Part shown: piece after piece, positions 6,172-9,903 of the stretch
How positions within the stretch are numbered: position 1 is the stretch's first letter
How the letters are laid out: each line of letters opens with the position of its first letter
From: Planctomycetota bacterium
GTDB lineage: Bacteria; Planctomycetota; UBA8108
Direction of reading: 5' to 3'
NCBI GenBank assembly: GCA_016928605.1
Contig: JAFGKN010000338.1
Coordinates: 1 to 9,903 of the forward strand
Length of the DNA: 9,903 bases
The notes under the pieces: generated by a model
Seen by the model: the letters and a program-made list of their open reading frames with translations, nothing else
Told to the model about the DNA's origin: nothing
The model's database searches: none
Program-made: the position numbers and the translations under genes

Positions 6172-6975
6172 ATGGCGAGCCTGCCGCTCGAGGCGAGGAC
6201 GGTCGTCGTCACCCGGAGCCTCCGGCAGGCCGCACCGCTGGTCGAGCGGCTCGAGCGGCTCGGCGCCCGGGTCGTCGCCGTCCCCGCGATCCGCTTCGCG
6301 CCAGCCGACGATCTGCGCGAGTGGCGAGCGGCTCTCGAGCATCGCGCGTCGATCAGCCATCTCGTCTTCACGAGCCGCAACGCCGTCCGCTTCTTCCTCC
6401 TCCTCGGCGAGCGCGAGGCGATCCCTCTCGCCTTCTGGCGCGCCCGGCGCGTGGCGGCCGTCGGCCGCGGCACGGGCGAGGAGCTCGCGGCGGCCGGCCT
6501 TCCTCCCGACCGGGTGCCGGGCACCCAGACCGGCGTCGACCTCGCCGCCGAGCTCATCGAGAAGGAAGGAGTGGGCCCGGGGAGCGTCCTGCTCGTGCCG
6601 CGCTCGGCCATCGCCGCCCCCGAGGCCGTCGACCTCCTGCGAGCGGCCGGCGCCGGGGTCCACGCTCCTGCCATCTATCAGACCCTTCCCCAGAGCCCCG
6701 AGATGGCCGAGCCCCTCTTCGCGCTCCTCGACGCCGGAGAGCCGGTCGACGCCGTGACCTTCGCCAGCCCATCCGCGCTCGACGGATTCCTCTCCATGAC
6801 GGGAGATCGAGGCCGGGATCTCCTGCGGTCTCCGCGGACGCGCATCGTCGCGATCGGCCCCACGACGGCCGGGGCGATCCGCGAGGCCGGGCTCGAGGTC
6901 GCCGCCGAGGCGCGCCAGCCGGGGATGGATGAGCTCGCCGAGGCCGTCGTCCGCGCTCTCGGCTCCGGCGGCTGA
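6172..6975 (+). CDS. hemD: Uroporphyrinogen-III synthase HemD
   Basis: This enzyme cyclises hydroxymethylbilane with inversion of ring D to make uroporphyrinogen III, the substrate of HemE. The 267-residue sequence is divergent, as is typical of this family, but the family landmarks are present. These are VVVTRSLRQ at the N-terminus, FTSRNAV at 66-72, a second-lobe Tyr at 169 in IYQT, FASPSALDGFL from 197, and IGPTTAGAIREAGL from 228. The two similar lobes fit the bidomain fold. ATG 6172 is preceded by GGGGGAG (6158-6164) inside the end of hemC, and only three bases separate the hemC stop from this start, so coupling is likely. Its 3' end faces the lptG-like gene with a gap of only 27 bases. 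Confidence 0.93.
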   Translation: MASLPLEARTVVVTRSLRQAAPLVERLERLGARVVAVPAIRFAPADDLREWRAALEHRASISHLVFTSRNAVRFFLLLGEREAIPLAFWRARRVAAVGRGTGEELAAAGLPPDRVPGTQTGVDLAAELIEKEGVGPGSVLLVPRSAIAAPEAVDLLRAAGAGVHAPAIYQTLPQSPEMAEPLFALLDAGEPVDAVTFASPSALDGFLSMTGDRGRDLLRSPRTRIVAIGPTTAGAIREAGLEVAAEARQPGMDELAEAVVRALGSGG

Positions 6976-7002
6976 AGCCAGCACAGCCGAAGCGGTGTAC
7001 GA

Positions 7003-8196
7003 TCAGCTCTTCAGATAGCGGAGCAGGGTAATACCGAGCGCGGAGAAGGACATCACGCCGAGCCAAGCTCCGACGGAGGCGTTGAGGAATCCGCGCAGCC
7101 CCATGTCGGCCGCGAAGGAGCTCAGCACGAAGAAGCCGGTCGCGATCACCGCCGAGACCAGAGCGCCGAAGAAGACGTTGCGCGATCCGTAGTAGGTGAT
7201 CACCGGAAGTCCGACGAGGAGCAGCACGAGCGCGCCGAGCGGCGTGGAGAACCTCGAGAAGTACTTGACCACCCAGCGCCGGTCGGCGGACTCCTGCATC
7301 TTCCGGCGCAGCTCGCCGAGCCTCATGTAGACCACGTCCTCGTGGCTCGCCTCGATATCCTCCGGGATCATGCTGGTCTCGAGGGGATACTCCGGAAGGC
7401 TCTCGTAGAGAGGGGGCACGGTCCCCGCCGGGCCTTCGAAGGGGGGCGGCACCAGCTCCTTCTCGACGTACTCCTCACGGGGCGTGTAGCGGTACTCCTG
7501 GACCCGCGCCCCCCGCATCAGCCAGTAGGGCTCGCCGGAGATCTCCGGCTGCATCCATCTCATGGAGCTGGCGTGGACGTAGAGCTCCCGCCGCGGAAGA
7601 GCGCTCTGGCCGACCCGCTCGGTGGGGATGACGGTGATGCCCTCCGCCTGGCGCTCGAGGATGTCGTAGCGCTTCATGACGATGAGGATGCCGTGCTTGT
7701 CGTCGGCGAACTTCTGATTCTCCAGAAGCATGCGGCCCGACCGCTTCCCCGAGACCTCTCGGATCGTCTCGACGTTGAGGGGGATCCAGAGCTCCTGCAG
7801 CGCAAACGTGCCGAGCGAGATACAGGCTCCCGCCAGCAGGATCGGCAGGAAGATCCTCGTGAAGGAGCGGCCGTTCGCGAGCATGGGGACGAGCTCGTTC
7901 GCCCGGTGCAGGAGGGTGACGCTGAAGAGCCCGGACGTCAACGCGATGACCGGCCCCAGGAGCTGGCAGAAGACGACAGGAAGAACGGCGATGTAGTAGC
8001 GGATGGAGAGACTCAGGAACTCTCTGAAAGTCTCCGTGCGCTCGAGGAACTTCTCGAGGTTCTCGAAGGCATCGATCGCCACGTAGACCACGTTGAAGCA
8101 CACCAGGTTCCCGGCGTACAGCGCCAGGAAACGGCGCACGATGTAGAGGTCGAGCGTCCTGGGAACCGCTGCTTTCAAGAGGTTACGAGCCACCAT
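7003..8196 (-). CDS. lptG: LptF/LptG family lipopolysaccharide export permease (LptG-like)
   Basis: This is a 397-residue inner-membrane protein of the YjgP/YjgQ (LptF/LptG) family, half of the transmembrane dimer that with LptB extracts lipopolysaccharide. The topology is typical: membrane helices near 22-42, 68-93 and 113-135, a periplasmic domain of about 175 residues, then helices near 316-334, 341-362 and 372-393. The family signature ELVPMLANGRSFTRIFLP lies at 101-118. The periplasmic domain carries a Pro-rich stretch at 250-262. The assigned ATG (8194-8196) has GAGG directly abutting it with no spacing. The next codon, GTG, is three bases further on, so the true start is uncertain by a codon or more. 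The gene lies 93 bases downstream of its partner in the same direction. Assignment to LptG rather than LptF rests on gene order only. Confidence 0.9.
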   Translation of the reverse strand: MVARNLLKAAVPRTLDLYIVRRFLALYAGNLVCFNVVYVAIDAFENLEKFLERTETFREFLSLSIRYYIAVLPVVFCQLLGPVIALTSGLFSVTLLHRANELVPMLANGRSFTRIFLPILLAGACISLGTFALQELWIPLNVETIREVSGKRSGRMLLENQKFADDKHGILIVMKRYDILERQAEGITVIPTERVGQSALPRRELYVHASSMRWMQPEISGEPYWLMRGARVQEYRYTPREEYVEKELVPPPFEGPAGTVPPLYESLPEYPLETSMIPEDIEASHEDVVYMRLGELRRKMQESADRRWVVKYFSRFSTPLGALVLLLVGLPVITYYGSRNVFFGALVSAVIATGFFVLSSFAADMGLRGFLNASVGAWLGVMSFSALGITLLRYLKS

Positions 8197-8233
8197 CCTC
8201 GACCCGACGGTTCTCCGCGTTTTCCATCTTCCC

Positions 8234-8266
8234 GGAGGCCGCAGCCGGCAGCCGGCAGGCGCCTCC
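8234..8266. repeat. Hairpin containing a 7-bp tandem repeat in the lptF-lptG gap
   Basis: GGAGGC at 8234-8239 pairs with GCCTCC at 8261-8266. Most of the loop is three copies of a seven-base unit at 8241-8261 (GCAGCCG, GCAGCCG, GCAGGCG; the third has one mismatch). It lies in the 93-base gap between the two permease genes. It could stabilise or attenuate the operon transcript, or be a slippage-derived repeat with no function. Confidence 0.4.
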
Positions 8267-8289
8267 CCGAGTCCGTCTCCACCTGTGCG

Positions 8290-9801
8290 TCACGGCTCGC
8301 GCTCCCGTGGTCCCGCGCTCTCGACCTCCTCCCCGACGCTCTTTCGAGGCAGGCGGTAGAGCGACGCGCGCAAGGCCTCGAGGAATCCCCGGAACCGCCC
8401 TTGAAGCTGTCCCCGCTCGAGGACGTAGAAGCCGAACGTCGGGATGCCCACCAGCAGGATCGTCCCCATGTGCAGCGACAGCCACGGCGCGAAGCCTTTC
8501 TCGCCGAGGATCTGCCCCACGGTTCCCAGGCCGTAGAAGGCCGACGGGCCGATGATGCAGGAGACGAAGAAGGCGACAAACCGGTTCTCCGCGTTGAGGA
8601 AGAGAGCCACGACTGCCGCGAGCACTGGATAGAGGAAAAAGCTCGCCATCCGCGCCCAGCGCCAGTGGAACTCTGCGACGGTCTTGAAGTACTCCTCCTG
8701 GCTCTTCGCGTACGCCGGATCCTCGGGGCTCATGGCCTCGAGCTCGCGGCGCGCCATCGGCATCTGCGAAGCGAGCGTGCCGAGCGAGAGCTGCTTTGGA
8801 CGGCGCCGGATGCTGATGCTCCCGGCGGGATCGTAGCTCACCGGCAGAACATCGAGGTCCATGCGCTGCATGAAATCGCTCGGCTCGTGGGGGTGGAAGA
8901 TCTGATCCGACACGAAGAGCCGGACGTTGTAGAGCCGGAAGACGATGACGGTCGGCAGTTCCGATTCTCCCTCGGCTTCCTCGTCTGCGCCAGCCGTCCC
9001 GTCCCGCGGCCGGCGGGGCGGCGTGAACCCCTCCCTCCTCAGGTCCTCCGGCAGGAGCACCTCACCCCTCTGCGCGTAGAGGTAGAGCGACTCGGAGACG
9101 GGGTTCAGACCCTTGACCAGCTCCTCGGGGAGGATCCCCTGGCCGCCGCCGTCCTTCTGGTTGTTCTCGCTCCCCAACTGCAAGCTGAGGAAGATGCCCT
9201 GGAGGCTGCGCCCGTTGTACTGGCGGATCCAGAGGCTGTGGTTCCCGAAGGGGAAGTCGCGGTTGCTGCCCTCGCCGAGGTAGCGGAGCTGGGCCTCCAG
9301 GAGCGCCCGGCCGATGTCCCGTTTCCTGAAGTTCATCTCCGGAGCCAGGTAACCCACCACGATGGAGCCCGCCGTTGCCGCTGCCAGACCCAGCAGCAGG
9401 GCCGGCGCGAGCAGCTGCCGGTGGGAGAGCCCGAAGCTCTTGAGGGCCGTCATCTCCCGGTCCGCGACCGCCCTGCCGTAGACCAGCGCCGTGGCGAAGA
9501 GGAGCGCGAGCGGGATCGAATCGTTGAGCATCGCCAGCGCGGTCGTCCAGAAGGCCGGCAGGACGAGGAGAAAATCGATGTCGAGCCGCCGGGAGATGAC
9601 GACCGAGACCAGCAGGGCGTATCCCAGCTCGAGCATCAGGAGGACGAAGCCGAAGACCTTGAGGATCTCGATCCCGAGGTAGGCGTGCAGCGTCCACGAG
9701 ACCCCCGCTCTCGCGGTGCGGTCGGCTGGCGATCGGCTTGGAGAGAGGATCCGGAGTGCGCTCACCCCCGAAATGAAGCCAGAGGCGTGGGCAAATAGCA
9801 A
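8290..9801 (-). CDS. lptF: LptF/LptG family lipopolysaccharide export permease (LptF-like)
   Basis: The first gene of the permease pair gives 503 residues as drawn, long for a family whose E. coli members are about 360. Membrane helices lie near 46-69, 92-109 and 128-152, then after a large periplasmic domain near 384-403, 406-427 and 440-461. Family marks are EMTALKSFGLSHRQLLAP (116-133), YLAPEMNF after helix 3, and the EFHWRWA stretch (377-383) leading into helix 4. The extra length is in the periplasmic part, including a charged, probably disordered insert at about 255-283 (RRPRDG, then DEEAEGES), and in a C-terminal cytoplasmic tail of about 40 residues. The start is uncertain. TTG at 9799-9801 has GGAAG seven bases upstream; GTG at residue 13 is an alternative; and the frame stays open to the window edge. 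Conserved sequence begins only near residue 35. F versus G is assigned by order. Confidence 0.88.
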   Translation of the reverse strand: MLFAHASGFISGVSALRILSPSRSPADRTARAGVSWTLHAYLGIEILKVFGFVLLMLELGYALLVSVVISRRLDIDFLLVLPAFWTTALAMLNDSIPLALLFATALVYGRAVADREMTALKSFGLSHRQLLAPALLLGLAAATAGSIVVGYLAPEMNFRKRDIGRALLEAQLRYLGEGSNRDFPFGNHSLWIRQYNGRSLQGIFLSLQLGSENNQKDGGGQGILPEELVKGLNPVSESLYLYAQRGEVLLPEDLRREGFTPPRRPRDGTAGADEEAEGESELPTVIVFRLYNVRLFVSDQIFHPHEPSDFMQRMDLDVLPVSYDPAGSISIRRRPKQLSLGTLASQMPMARRELEAMSPEDPAYAKSQEEYFKTVAEFHWRWARMASFFLYPVLAAVVALFLNAENRFVAFFVSCIIGPSAFYGLGTVGQILGEKGFAPWLSLHMGTILLVGIPTFGFYVLERGQLQGRFRGFLEALRASLYRLPRKSVGEEVESAGPREREP

Positions 9802-9903
9802 GCCTGGACTTCCGGCGGCTTTCCAGCTACCTTTGAGCCGACGTTTGCGTCCATCGGCGCCGTGTTCGCCCGGCTGGGACTCTGCGGATCGGGGTCGCGC
9901 CCC
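9802..9903. other. Upstream flank of the lptF-like gene
   Basis: These 102 bases hold GGAAG (9809-9813 on the minus strand), which may serve the TTG start. No clear -35/-10 pair is visible. The minus-strand frame continues open to the right edge, so the gene could begin beyond the window, although that sequence does not resemble an LptF N-terminus. Confidence 0.3.

Noticed and set aside
5497..6984. 495-codon open frame on the minus strand
   Set aside because: It is antisense to hemC and hemD, both securely identified; composition and lack of motifs mark it as a shadow.
6996..7003. TGTACGAT resembling the possible -10 at 2386-2394
   Set aside because: It lies between two convergent gene ends with no rightward gene to serve and no -35 partner.
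6971..7007. Inverted repeat GCTGA/TCAGC covering both convergent stop codons
   Set aside because: Only five bases pair and the arms do not extend. The match partly follows from the two TGA stops facing each other.
7342..9798. 818-codon open frame on the plus strand
   Set aside because: It is fully antisense to the two permease genes, which have clear family motifs. Its translation is rich in Arg, Glu, Asp and Pro without domain structure, as expected of a shadow frame in GC-rich DNA.

Overview
The window is GC-rich (roughly two-thirds G+C by eye) and comes from a Gram-negative (diderm) bacterium: it carries a pair of LptF/LptG-type lipopolysaccharide export permeases, a Tat-exported oxidoreductase and three late tetrapyrrole-synthesis genes. 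Codon use is strongly biased to G/C-ending codons, and long spurious antisense frames are common. The exact phylum cannot be fixed from the sequence. A high-GC lineage such as Acidobacteriota, Eisenbacteria, Planctomycetota or Myxococcota would fit, but this is inference.

Layout. (1) Positions 1-2191: most of an insertion sequence whose transposase fuses an N-terminal DruA-like (DUF4338) domain to an ISAs1-family DDE transposase. The reading frame is broken by one +1 shift at a T4-C6-T run near 1670-1680. A strong internal ribosome binding site and ATG lie exactly at the junction between the two domains. (2) Positions 2192-2472: noncoding flank with a possible promoter, followed by a Tat-exported Gfo/Idh/MocA oxidoreductase (2473-3774, +). 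(3) Positions 3857-6975: a heme/tetrapyrrole cluster, with hemE on the minus strand divergent from hemC-hemD on the plus strand across a 311-base intergenic region. (4) Positions 7003-9801: an LptF/LptG-family permease pair on the minus strand, transcribed toward hemD.

How the genes work together. HemC makes hydroxymethylbilane, HemD closes it to uroporphyrinogen III, and HemE decarboxylates that to coproporphyrinogen III, so three consecutive pathway steps are encoded here. The two permeases would form the LptF-LptG transmembrane dimer that, with the LptB ATPase (not in the window), pulls lipopolysaccharide out of the inner membrane. The oxidoreductase has no obvious functional link to its neighbours. 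The insertion sequence is the accessory part and the most interesting region, because it joins a domain best known from the Druantia anti-phage system to a transposase and has two features (internal start, frameshift) that could separate or regulate its parts. No tRNA, rRNA or CRISPR array was seen.
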